A stretch of DNA of 60,000 bases, from NCBI GenBank assembly GCA_950295325.1, contig OX485803.1:43293554-43353553 (forward strand), read 5' to 3'. The DNA is from Polytrichum commune. Taxonomy: Eukaryota > Streptophyta > Polytrichopsida > Polytrichales > Polytrichaceae. The position numbers and the translations under genes were made by a program. Below the pieces are notes generated by a model that was not told where the DNA came from, searched no databases, and saw nothing but the letters and a program-made list of their open reading frames with translations. Each line of letters begins with the position of its first letter. The first letter of the stretch is position 1. This document shows, piece after piece, positions 23,185-34,635 of this stretch.

Positions 23185-26100
23185 GGCGAGGTGGACTTGG
23201 TTACCCTGTCCTCCGGACCTGCCAACTCTCTTTTCCTTGTTCGTGGCATCTCATTTGGCCACTTAAGTTAGGTGGGCGCCCTTTAATGGTTTGCTTATGC
23301 CCCCGTTTACACAAGAGCTTTAATTGAGAGCACGAACTCGTTTCTTCCCGGAGAGGTCACTAATCGTAAGATATTAAGCATCGCACACAAAGAAATATAG
23401 GATGGAATAAAATCTAAAGAGGTAAACAAAAATAAACTTAATCAAACCAAATCAACTAGCATAAATTTCAAAGTATTAAAAATCTAATGTGAGAGTACAT
23501 TTTGTGTTCTCTGAAAACATTTGTCGAATATGTGGAACACCCCATGAATATCACATTATTTTTATACCCCCCCTTTAAAATACCCCTTTATCACACATGG
23601 TTCGTATCTTATTACAAGAGAGTTCATGTATCCCCTTATTGTTGTTTTTGGGAGGTTTGGCAAGTTGATTTTCAAGTCGAGATAAAGCATATGAGTTGCA
23701 TCGGTTCGAGAGCGAGTTTAAACCTCGGATCTCGTGGCATGGGGACGGGATGGGATGGGTGGCCGGACTTCATTGATTCCTTGGACATGTCATCTCGTTC
23801 TTTTGTGTTTGTGGCATCTCATTCATCCACTTAAGTTAAGTGGGTGTTCTTCAATGGTTTACGTAAAGCATATATCTCCATTTACATTACAATGTGAATT
23901 GAGAGCCCGGACTTTTGCTTCTTCTTTTTTTCCTTGTCGTTGACAATATGACTTTCAAGTCATGATGACACGTGAAAATTTTATCACTTCACTAGCTAGC
24001 CATTTTGAACTTCGGGCGTTGGCAGGCAAGGTGGGATTGGAACAAACCGGGCGAGGTGGACTTGGTTGCCCATAGCTCTCTAGCAGCTTGGGCAGAAAAT
24101 AACTAATTTTAAAGGTGCCTTAATTTATGGGAAATTAATTTTGTTGAGTGTCTTAAAAATGAAATTAAAAAAAAAAAAACAAACATTCCAAGAGCGCTTG
24201 AAATCACAATAATGCAAGTGGCATTCACTAGATTCCAACAAAGTAGCTTGTAGCTCCTTCTTGGGTCTCCCAACATGCCGTTTGACTACCTCCTTCTTCA
24301 TAGCTTTCTTCAGCTCCAATCTTTTGCCTAAGCTCTCAAACTCATGCTCCACAGTACATGCATTTCTTCTCTATCAATGGTTTTAAACATACGTTGCAAT
24401 GTCATCTACCTTGCCATTGTCACTCTTCTCAAGCTTAATATGTCACAAACACCACAGTAGCATTGTCTCTCCCAAAGACCACTCCATATAACTCTCATAC
24501 AAAGCAAAATTTGTTGCCAAGCAGAACCCTAACATACAAGTAAAAGGCAAACTTTAGGGTAAGGAATGTTGATTAAGAGAAGTGTTTAGATTAATCGTAG
24601 CCGCCATAGATGAAATTAGGAAAACCATCCATGAATTATCGAAATGACTTGGATGGACGTTGTTTAACTTATTTCTAATTACTTTTTGAGTCTTCCCAAT
24701 TTTAGAATATTGTATTATGGGTTGCCTAACTTACTTTCGCACTTTAATTAATGATTAGGCAAAAAGGTGCCCAAGTTGCTCTAGAGCTACAGTAGTACCC
24801 TAGAAGTGTCATTTTTTTTTTTTTTTTGGTTCATGGCATCTTACATGGCCACCTGAGTTAGGTGTCCATCCTTACTTATGGCCCCATTTACGCTAAAACT
24901 TGAGATGCTCAAAGTTGCTACCTTTGGTGTTGGACAAATTGACCTCCAAGTTAAGATGACACGCCATGTTTTCACTAATTCACATGCGAGTTTGAACTCG
25001 GGACCTTGGCCGTTGTAAACACATTGAGATATAGAAAGTGTTGAGGAAGAGCATGAAAAGCTCAAATAGGGTAGAACACGATGTGTGCCCACTTAAAATT
25101 AAGTGTCCTTTTAAAGGTTAACATGTGTACACTAACGTTTAAGTTTAGAGCACAAATTCGCTTCTTTCGGTGTTGGCATGATGATGACCTCCAAATGAAG
25201 ATGACACATCATATTTCTATCATTTCACAAGCAAGTTTAAAACCCAAGTCCTCGTGGCAAATGAAAGTTGGACTAATATAGGTTGAGTGAGGTAGACTTG
25301 GTCAACCCTCCGGACCTACAATAGTGTTTTCCTTATTGGTGGCATCTCGATTGGTTACCTAAGTTAGGCATCCTTCAAAGGTTTATCAACACCTCATTTA
25401 CATTAGAGATTGAGATGAAAGTTCAAACTTGTTTGTCATGGTATTGGCAAAACCACCTCCAAACAAGATGACATGATTTGATTTTCTCCGATTCACAAGT
25501 GATATTGAGCATGGACGGGTGAGGTGGACTCGTACCCCGGCCACAACATCCCATCCATCTGGCCCCCAGCCAACCCGGCTGATGCGGGGCCCCTCCACAT
25601 CTAGGGTTGCCCATCCAAGGCAAATGGGATAAGCTCCCACATAGTCCCGGCTGGCTAGTTGGTGTGGCCATGGTATCGATTAGTCCCCACGTCCCCACCT
25701 ACCGTTTTATTATTCTTCTTGTTTGTCCAATTAAGGTAGAAATACCATAACCCGTGAAAATAAGGTGATTCGCATTGAAGATCTGGTTTGACAATCATGA
25801 GATAATTTTCCAAGATAGATGAGAAGGATTCATGAAGAATGCAAGTTGTTTCGTGTTTGTCTGCCCTATACAAAACATGCTACAAATTTTCAAAGTGGAA
25901 AGTTGTCCAACCCCCTGCTCGTTCACTAGATTCTTCCTACATCGAACACGGTAATCTGTATTTCCATACATAGCATCGCCTAAATCGGTTACCCATGAGT
26001 ACATTAACACTTGACTTCCATTGGCTACACTAAGTGTACACGCATTGAAGTTGCCGCCGAGCCATGATCCATTTTAGAAATGGCACTTCACCATTATGAC

Positions 26101-26350
26101 GGCGGTCTAGTGCACGGCTAGAGGGTGGTTGATGGGTTATGGTATTTCTACCTTAAGTGACCAGTTAAGTGCTCGAGTCGAGAGCTTGAGCTTGCTTCGT
26201 TTGTCACTTGTTGGCATGTGACCTCCATATCAAGAGGACACCCCAAATCTTTGTTGGCTCCAAAGTGAGTTTGAACCATGGATCATTGTGGTGGGCATGG
26301 TGGGGTTGGGATGGGATTGGCCATGTGAGGTAGACTTGGTTAGTACCCAT
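23185..26350. repeat. Array of degenerate dispersed/tandem repeat units (family D)
   Basis: At least five diverged copies of one unit, in the same order each time: GAGGTGGACTTGGTTACCC, a CCGGACCTG segment, TTCCTTGTTGGTGGCATCTC, a GGCCACTTAAGTTAGGTG segment, GAGCACGAACTCGCTTCTT, TTGGCA, GACCTCCAAGTGAAGATGAC, then GAGTTTGAACCTCGGGACCT and GATGGGATTGG. Copies of the CTTAAGTTAGGTG part lie near 23258, 23832, 24850, 25090 and 25360. The copy at 24070 is split by mariner-like element B. The array begins within 320 bp of the SEC24 start and could affect it. There is no coding sequence. Confidence 0.65.
24075..24787. mobile_element. Element B copy 1 (TA-flanked, 20-bp terminal repeats)
   Basis: A 713-bp insertion with ends GCTCTCTAGCAGCTTGGGCA (24075-24094) and its reverse complement with three mismatches (24768-24787), flanked by TA (24073-24074, 24788-24789). 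It interrupts a family-D repeat unit right after GGACTTGGTTGCCCA, so it is younger than that repeat. A shorter second copy in opposite orientation lies at 32366-32723. The minus-strand frame 24352-24125 (75 codons) contains a basic AT-hook-like KRHVGRPKKE, perhaps a remnant of a captured or transposon-encoded DNA-binding protein. Confidence 0.7.
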
Positions 26351-27560
26351 AATATAGTGTCTACTCCCTGCAAAGGGTGAAGTAGTTCTACATCTAACGC
26401 CATTGCCCTAGGGCGTGGCTAAGGATGTCTTACGAACATACACTCTATTCACTCCGACCTCCTCTGGAGACCGGAGTTCTTCTTCTTCCGGTTAGTACCC
26501 AAAATCTTTTAATCTACCTATTTTGTTTGTGATATCACATTTTGGTTCACTTGGCTAACCCCACGTTTGCTTAACCTAGGCATCTCTACATTAGAACTCA
26601 ATTTGGGAGCCTCCTACTCGTTCCTTCTTGAGTTTTTGGTGCTTATATAACACCTCGTCATATGTGGATGATGGCTAGATAGGACGCCTCAAACTTTCAT
26701 AAGTCCACAAAGTTCGACCTCGTTGCATCAAACCTTGGGTTGTATCACCTTATTGTTGTCCTTGGAATTTGTAATCTTTAGACGGGCTCATAATTTTCAA
26801 GAGTTTGAAATTCAACTTGTCGAGGGCTTTGGGAAGAGTATAGTAGGGCATCCTCGAGGAGATAAATAGCCTCATACTCCCCTTGGATATTGATTGGTTA
26901 TCAATATTGTTAATTATGCCATTGAGTTAGTAATTGATATTCAAGTTCTATGCAGCCTTCAATCTTATCACATTGCCACATGCTCTCAATGATTGACATA
27001 CAAATCGGTTTGCATTCATGCCTCATTCAAGTTAACGAACTCACATTCACGTGTGAGGACAACTGGCTTGCTTTGCTAGAAAGCATGTAAAGGAATGTCA
27101 AGTATTTAAGCCACAAAATGTCAAGATTGGAGTAAGAATGTTCAAAAGAATTAAGCATGGAAAATTCAATCAATCTCCCTCTCTCATATCCCGAAACCCT
27201 AGGGAACGGATGTGCTTAGTTTAAAATCTCCCTCCTTTTGTCACATTTCCCTCCCATATATCACGTGTTTAGACACTAAAATAATCCACCAAATAATTCA
27301 AACCACACGTTCACATGCACCGTGACGTCATCATTGTAATCATTATCATGATTGTAATGTCGACTTTGTGTTATTCCATAATGTCACATGCCACACTAAT
27401 TTTTTATTATCATGCATCCAAGTTAACGTTACATACCTCCTTAATATCATGTGCACTTTGCTTGTCACATGCATGATGTTATGGAGGTTAGAGTGTACAC
27501 ATGTTCATTAAAAAATATGATGTGGGACATGCAAGAAGCTTACATGTGATTCTAGTCTAC
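26351..27560. other. Gene-free interval
   Basis: I see no conserved protein, RNA gene or clear repeat structure here beyond low-level similarity to neighbouring repeat DNA. Confidence 0.4.
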
Positions 27561-27563
27561 TAA

Positions 27564-27984
27564 GGGTGAGTTTCCATGTAGGCCGCGCGCCCACCAAATT
27601 CTAGTGTGAATATGGACAAACCCGCCCAAATGTAGAGGGGGTTTGGTGGGGTAGGGTTCATATGTGCCAACTAGCTACTCCCATCTTCTCAAATCCAGGC
27701 CCGCCTACTAACCTCCTCCTCCCGGTTCCAAGGATGGAGTTCTATACCATCATTGGTCCCCTTGAATCTTCAACATGTCTTAACCCTTTGGTGACTGGCA
27801 CTTGAAGTTTAAAGATTCTTCAGTGGGCGCATGAAAGTCTAGCGGCATGTGTCCACGGCCCTTCACATTCTAGTGGACCCCCATATCATGGTTGGATGGC
27901 GGCTTATGCTTAACTAGTGTGAACACCTCTGACCCACTATTATCTAGAATATGATGGGCAAGTGGTCTACATGGAAACTCACCC
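27564..27984. mobile_element. Tourist-like MITE, family H copy 1
   Basis: A 421-bp element with terminal inverted repeats GGGTGAGTTTCCATGTAG / CTACATGGAAACTCACCC, flanked by the perfect 3-bp duplication TAA (27561-27563 and 27985-27987). GG-starting ends with a TAA/TTA duplication are diagnostic of PIF/Harbinger-type (Tourist) MITEs. There is no coding sequence. A longer, more diverged copy is at 52043-52633. Confidence 0.8.
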
Positions 27985-27987
27985 TAA

Positions 27988-30900
27988 GAAATATATTTCA
28001 CTATTTATATTTAGCCTTGACAATGTTGAATTTGGTTAGGAGGACCACATGAACCAACTTGTATGGGGGCTATCTATTAATATAAAATTGGGCATGACTT
28101 GCTCCTTTAACGATGCAACCAACAAACAATTACATGCTAACCTCCACAGTATGACACTTGTTTATACAATACCTCAACTATACGATGCATTTCTCGTCGA
28201 CCAAACCTTCTATTGTTGATTTACCTCCATACTACAACTACGACACTCATAATACAACAAGTTTCAAACCCGATTTGTCTTATATTAAAGGCATATTAAT
28301 GTGCATAAGTGATGGGATCTCACATGTGATTAGTACGTTGGAACATGCAAAGGAACCTTGGAACGTTGTGAACAATGGGGGAATCTTTGGAGGATTTTGT
28401 GAGCATGTTTCCACAATACAAGTGCTCTTTTATAGTTATGTATCTAAATCATGTATACAAAGTGACATCTTATATTGAAACATGTTCATCATGCATTTTT
28501 GGAACCCCTACATGCTTGTTCACCCTACATTCACCCTTGCAAAGTGAATAATACTCGTGCAGAGTGTTGTTCATTTTACAAACATAGCCCATAACAAGTA
28601 GTGAATCATTCTCTTAAAATTCTCAATTTTTTGGCACCAGGGATGCAACACCTCAGTGTTGAGTGTGGTATGGATGAGTGTAACGGACAATTTGTGTGAC
28701 ATTCTAAAGCACTTTTGTTCGTGCATGCACAAACATCATGGACACTTGGGCTCTAGGTTACCAAATGAACTTCCCTTCCACTTCAATACCAACAAAGCAA
28801 CGAGGCAACACACATCGTGAATGAACTTCACTTAAACCCTAGGGGGGGGTTGGTTTGTGAAGTCACCGGCCATGGTCAGAGGAAAGTTCTTTGCAATGGC
28901 CTCTGGGTACAAGACTAGAAAGTACCCAAAGAAAGACAGGGCAATATATAAACAAGTCCCCATGACACAGTCTGTGCAATCATATCCTGCCATGTGGACT
29001 GTCAAATGTATCCTCGACCAATCATGGCCTCCGGTTTGCCACCTCAGCAGTCGGGTAAACATGTGAAGTCAAGTCAGAGTGAATTGAATTCCATTAGAGA
29101 GTAGGAGTCCATAATCCGGGCTGGTCACTTAAGAGATTTTGCGCCAGGTCTCGAGAAGTATAAGGTGGTGCAAATCTTTCCCATATAGGAAGATAGAAAA
29201 TAAGGAGCATTGTTAAATTTTTGGTTATTTTATTTCTTAAGTTTAAGCTATTGTGAAATTTTGAAGTCGAAACTTGGTCCAAACATATTGCCAATATGTA
29301 GAGTTTGTGATAACTGCTCATTTTAACCGTTCGGTCCTCATTATTCTAGCACTCAAAACGAGGACATGTGTCATGGCATTATTGGTTTCAACCTTATCGA
29401 AATTTAGTCCCAATTGTGTTGAGATCCGGTACCCTAAAGATTGCCAACGGGTCTTGATCGGGAATAGGTGTTTCTACTATGCTTCCTCTAATCTCAAAGT
29501 TAGCTTAACATAAAAGCATCATACTGTAAGTGAACCCAACTTTTTCCTAGGATTTTGGGTTTTTGGATGATGCCTTCATGTAACTACGATGCCATTTGAA
29601 TATGCTCTTATTGGTCGTTTTGCAAGTTTGTGGGCCCATGTGGTGAGTTATGTTTTAGTACACCCATTTTACATGGCTATTGTCATGGATAGGAACGGCA
29701 CCAAATAGACCTAAGGTAAGGTAGACAAATCTATTTTTTATAACTTAAGCAATTTCACATGAGTGTGGTACATGTCTGATAATGAGTGATTTTTCACATG
29801 TTTGGAAATTGATATCACGATGTTTAACAAAAAAAAATCATAAGTTTTTTTGAATTAATCAAATTGTAGTAATTTTCCATAGGCAAGATCCTCTCTCAAC
29901 CCATATTCACATCGTAGGTCAACCTAATATTCATAATTGGTAGACATAAAAATTGAGTACAGTTGTTGTAGTGCCCTTTTCACAAAACCCAAAAAGATGG
30001 CCTTTTAATTCACTTTGTCCGTCGCGCTGAACTCGTCAATGGCTACAACTCCTCCCTCACATGGTCACGACCTATTTCCAATGTTTCCAATTAGAGGATG
30101 ATGGCTATGTGTGTGGAACTTCACAACTTTAAGGGACCATGTGTATTCATATTAGGGTGGTTGTCAGGAACATGTATGGGTGTTAGGAACAAATATGTCT
30201 ACCATTAATGGCTCTTAAACAATTACTTCTTCTCTAGTAACACGTTTATGTTAAGATACGAAACACTCAATTAGTACAACATGGTTAGCATAACCAAATC
30301 AAGGCAGTAGCCACTCTTCTCATTGTTTTGGTGCTCATAGGAATTTCCTATTCATTAACAAAGTGAATTTTCTCATGCTTATTAGCTCATTAAATAAACA
30401 TATACCCCCCCCCAATTAAGTTAACTATTGAATTTAGAATGAAATTGATTTCTAACCATGCACACTGCAATCTCTTTTGAACACACACACACACACATAT
30501 ATATATATCTCTTTGGTATGTGTTCTTGAGGTCACAACAAACCACGTACCGATTGAACATGGGTGTTTGATAAAGAGAAATAATTGAATTAGGCACATCT
30601 TCCTTACGCTTTCTACCTAGGCTTTCACTATGGCATGCATGTATTGCATTTTGACATGTTTAGAATGATTCTATATACACGTTTTAAGTACAAAAGACAT
30701 TCTTGAATCATTGAACATGTCAATAGAGTTTGAATGTGCAAACACAATAATTGCAGCCTTCTTATGGGGTTCATTTATATACAAATAGTTTGTCATCTAA
30801 GAATCTCATCCTCGTCGTCTTCACCTTCAAAACACTGCTCATCCTTGTTATTTAAATCACACACTTTCTCCTGCAAGTGCAAGCTAAGCAACCCCATTTA

Positions 30901-31192
30901 CATGGGGGTAAGCACTATAAAAAAAATGAAGGGCAAAAAGGAAGCATAATCTATATTGATTTATAGGGGGATGATATATTTGTATAGATAGATGCACTTT
31001 TTGGGTGTGTTGATGATTGACTCTTGGATCTAGGTTTGCGTAAGAAATCTATATATTTTGGGGGAGAATGTAAAGGAGTACAATTAATATATTTTGGTTG
31101 AATGGGTGGTTTGATATTCAGAAAAAAAGCGTTGGGAAATATTTACACTATTACTCGGAGTAGGAGATGTACTTGTACGTAATGTTGAATAC
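27988..31192. other. Gene-free interval with simple repeats
   Basis: Short open frames show no known motif. An (AC)n(AT)n microsatellite is at 30481-30508. The stretch just left of 31193 is the eroded flank into which MITE A3 inserted. Confidence 0.4.
30481..30508. repeat. (AC)n(AT)n compound microsatellite
   Basis: About eight AC units followed by about six AT units. Confidence 0.9.
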
Positions 31193-31690
31193 TACACTTC
31201 ACACACGAGCCAAGAGCTGTGACCATGAAATTGTGAGAGCCCATACAAAAAGTGCCCAAAGGCCGTCCCAAGACACCTCCAAAATCATGCAGTGTGGTCA
31301 CGGACCCTCAAGTTTAGTGTGAAGTCATATGTGACAGGGCCCTCAACCAAATGCTATTTCAATGAACTTGTACTCATGCGAGTCGTCACACATGATAAAA
31401 CAAAACAAATCAACGGTTGTGAGCGTTCGGAATGCCATAATCTCCCGGTTTTGTGTTAGGCCTACCTCCAGGAGGTGGTTTTTGAAAATAATCCAAATGA
31501 CCGTGAATCATGATCCATTCGGTGTCATGTAGGAATCCATGTAGACTTTACATCTATCTTGCATTAACCTACTCCGCTGGTCCCTCAAGCATAGCGTGAA
31601 GCAAACTTGGACCGGCTCCACCTTTTCCACCAATGAGAGTGCTTGAAGTGTAATGGTCACGGGCTCGCAGTCTCGTGTGTGAAGTGGCCC
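31193..31690 (-). mobile_element. Tourist-like MITE, family A copy A3
   Basis: About 498 bp in inverse orientation to copies A1 and A2. The right end is CTCGTGTGTGAAGTGGCCC; the left end is slightly eroded (ACTTCACACACGAGCC). It is flanked by TAC on both sides (31190-31192, 31691-31693). The flanks, once joined, align with GAATAAGTTTACAA at 32971-32984 inside element I, an empty-site relative that supports a 3-bp target duplication. It is non-coding with a central imperfect palindrome. Confidence 0.8.
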
Positions 31691-31790
31691 TACGTTTACA
31701 AATACTATCATCCCAACTTATGATAGTATTTGTCTATAATAACTGACATCCCGATCTAGTTCATATGCGGTTGGTATATTATGCATCTTA

Positions 31791-32364
31791 GGGCCACTTC
31801 ACACATGAGCCAAGAGTTGTGACCTTGTAATGGTGATAACCCTTGACTCTCATCCAAAGGCCGTACCATGGGTGTCGGGAAAGCCGTTTCATGTAGTCTT
31901 GGGCCCTCAAGCATAGTGTGAAGTGAGAATGAACCATGTTGCATGACCATTGCATATTTTGTTGGCAGAAAAAGAGGGGAGGATTTGGTTTAATATAATA
32001 TGTCTCCAAGTTTATCAATTTAAGATAATTACTTGGTGGTGTTTGTCTGTCTTGGAATCTGCCATGCAATTGTCCTGAAATATGTCATGTTGGAAAAAAT
32101 ATTAAAAAAGTCATGGTCTCCCGGAATTTGCGTCAAGCCCACCTCTTGGAGGTGGGTCTGACGCAAGTTTCGGTAGACCGTGCATCCTTATCCACAACCA
32201 GCCATGTAGGACTCCATGTAGACTTTTCATCCACGAACTTTCCTTTGGGCCTTTAGGCCTTCACCTCCTAGTGTGAAGTGAACTTGGACGGTCTCCGCCT
32301 TTTCGACCAATGAGAGCTCTTACATTGCCATGGTCAAGGGCCTTCAACCTTGTGTGTGAAGTGA
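31791..32364 (-). mobile_element. Tourist-like MITE, family A copy A4
   Basis: 574 bp, ends GGGCCACTTCACACATGAG and GTGTGTGAAGTGAG, flanked by TTA on both sides (31788-31790, 32365-32367). It has the same orientation as A3 but is the most diverged copy. A strong central hairpin (32115-32179) has arms such as GCGTCA..GCCCACCTC paired with GAGGTGGG..TGACGC. The left flank (31694-31790) matches 32977-33053, showing that it landed in an eroded relative of element I. Confidence 0.75.
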
Positions 32365-32365
32365 G

Positions 32366-32723
32366 TTAGGCAGCCCAAAAACAATATTCTAAATTTGGGC
32401 AGATTCAAAAATTAATTTAGAATAAGTTAGACATTCATCCAAGTCATTTCTATATTTCATGGATGGGTTTCCTGATTTTATCTATGCTAGCTACGATTAA
32501 CCTAAGCACTTTCTTAACCAACGTTCCTTACCCTAAAGTTTGTGTTTTACTTGTATGCCACTTGTTGAAGTCATTTGATGTTATTTTGTTGGATTCATGT
32601 GAACGTCACTTGCATTATTGTGATTTTAGGCATTCTTTGAAAGTTATTTTTTTAGGACACTCAACGAAATTAATTTAGGCACCTTTAAAGATAATGATTT
32701 TCTTGCCCAAGCTGCTAGAGAGC
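32366..32723 (-). mobile_element. Element B copy 2, internally deleted and truncated
   Basis: Reverse-oriented relative of 24075-24787. The intact end TGCCCAAGCTGCTAGAGAGC (32704-32723) is followed by TA. It lacks about 300 bp of the middle present in copy 1, including the AT-hook frame. The other end stops at GTTAGGCAGCCC where MITE A4 adjoins, so its outer 50-60 bp is missing. Confidence 0.65.
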
Positions 32724-32847
32724 TACGGTACGAGTAGATTGCATCCAATGAATGCATAGTAATTAGAGAATAGATATGTTATGGTCATAAGCATCCCAAC
32801 AGTCTGCAAGATTTACAATTATGGAAAGAACACTAAATAACACTAGT

Positions 32848-33417
32848 AGTGTGGTTGACCGTTTGGAGTTACATGTTGCTATAACTTCTTACGAGATTGT
32901 ATTTTTCTTACTTAGGTAAGACAATTGTATTTATTGTCACTATGATAATTTTTCTAATGACACTTCTTATGAATAAGTTTACAAGTGTTGTCATCCCAAC
33001 TTATTTTTAGTTCATCCATTGCCCTGCTCTAATATGTTATGCATCTTGACATACATGGGACATCATGGTATAATTTACATCCTAATAATGTACGTAATGA
33101 AATGTTTTCATGGATGATTGGAAATTTGGATGAAAAACCACGTAGTAAGGGACAATAATTGCGACATTGTAAATCTACAATGTCCAAATTGTTTTTACCA
33201 AGGAATGACAAATAATGTTAGGTTTGCATTTAGTGTCGGTGACACTGTAGACGTGGCTTGCATTTGGTATTAAGCAAGACAAATGGAATTGGTGACACTA
33301 AATACAATACCTATTCTACTATGCATATAAAAAAAACAAAATAGTGTACTTGGTAAATAATAACATTCTTCATACAAAGGTTATAGCGATGTGTATCCCC
33401 AAATGGTAACCCACACT
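32848..33417. mobile_element. Inverted-repeat element I copy 1
   Basis: About 570 bp bounded by imperfect inverted repeats of roughly 38 bp: AGTGTGGTTGACCGTTTGG...TTGCTATAAC on the left and GTTATAGCGATGTG...CCAAATGGTAACCCACACT on the right. A shorter copy with the same ends sits inside MITE H2 near 52171-52338. No coding capacity is seen. Confidence 0.6.
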
Positions 33418-33822
33418 AATTGGTGTAGTTGTCTTGGACCTTTAACTAATAATGGAGGAGAATGTTAAAGAGGGCATGTAATCTCGTGGCTTTTAATGAG
33501 TAGTGTGTTTGTACGTTATTTAGCCAAGCTTGCCTTGCCTTGCTATTTCATAGTATTAGGAATGAAATTCCTCAAGTGATGCATGGGATTGTTTCAAAAT
33601 TCTAGCTCATGGGAGGTGAACACGTGATTAGAAAACAAAAATTAGAGGATGAGGTTGTGGATGATATAGAGAGTTCTATGTCATTGGTCATATCGGCCAA
33701 TTGTGATGATGAATGGAATATGAGTGGCTACATACATTACCATTGATGACATGATGATATATTTGACAATTATTAGATCGTAATTATGCAATTAGACAAC
33801 AATGCACATGACAATGAATCTC

Positions 33823-34635
33823 GGGGGGGGGGGGGGGGGCACTCCCTTGTATATTTTGCATACACCTGCGATAATGACCTATTAAAATGGGGGCTATTTA
33901 CCTATGAGAAAGGATTATAAGGGATGCTAATTTTTGAAATAATGGTAAATTGTTGTGATTATTTGCACCCTATTGGTAATTATAAATTCTTGAATGGTTG
34001 ATTTTATGGTACCCTATATTACTTATATGTCCAGGCTTCCGGTGGTGATTGCTTGATTGTTTTCGATTGTTTGGAAGCCGAATCCTCTGATTGTTCTAGG
34101 GCCTCGGAGAAGCAGAGTGCCACTCTTGCACCAAGTTGAGGTCTGCCAACTAGGGTTGACGGAGGCGGGGGCGAGAGAGGGCGGGAGCAGAGTCCGGGGA
34201 GTTCTGTAGAGGAAACGGCTAATTGCCGAGCTTCTGGAGGTAGCTCGGATTTTTCAATTTTTACCCGAGAGTGGGCCTAGAGAGTGCAAAATTTATCGGT
34301 TGATAGCCCCCATTTCCTAATGTATTTAGGCAATTAGCCGGCATTTTTTTCATTTATGCAATTTCCGAAAGGTCTAAAGTGGGGCCGGTTTTATATTTTG
34401 GGGGCAAAGTATTTAATTTTTGAAACTATCGTTTTTTCTCCATGCTATTTTATATGTACCACTTAGGTAATGTAATCATGTTTTGTCAAATGCTATATTA
34501 CATATAATCACGTTTCACAATCCCAGAGGACCCTATACTACATCTAATAATTTTACAAATTTTACGCCAAATTTTTATACAAGACCCTATATTTTATCGC
34601 ACGTAGTTCCTACGTTTTTCGCCAGTGCCCCCCCC
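33823..34635. mobile_element. G-tract-ended inverted-repeat element E, copy 2
   Basis: Begins with 17 consecutive G then CACTCCCTTGTATATTTTGC and ends AGTGCCCCCCCC, so the ends form a G-run/CACT inverted repeat. The shared body matches copy 1 at 7710-8339. Copy 2 additionally carries a GC-richer block (about 34030-34320) containing GGCGGGGGCGAGAGAGGGCG. An inner inverted repeat CGGCTAATTGCC/GGCAATTAGCCG (34219 and 34328) marks the right part of this block, which may be a second nested element or captured host DNA. Confidence 0.55.

Noticed and set aside
22866-23249. N-terminal extension of SEC24 by 128 codons in an open frame
   Set aside because: It reads through the CTGC microsatellite and GGCCGGGC repeat of the promoter region, giving repeat-like RQAGRQ/PGP sequence not seen in SEC24 proteins; ATGs at 22865 and 22850 are better starts.
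23700-23730. tRNA gene suggested by a B-box-like GTTTAAACCTC/GTTTGAACTCGG segment
   Set aside because: No cloverleaf can be built around it; the segment is one part of a much longer repeat unit.
28158-28478. 106-codon plus-strand open frame
   Set aside because: No recognisable motif or homologous copy in the window; treated as chance.
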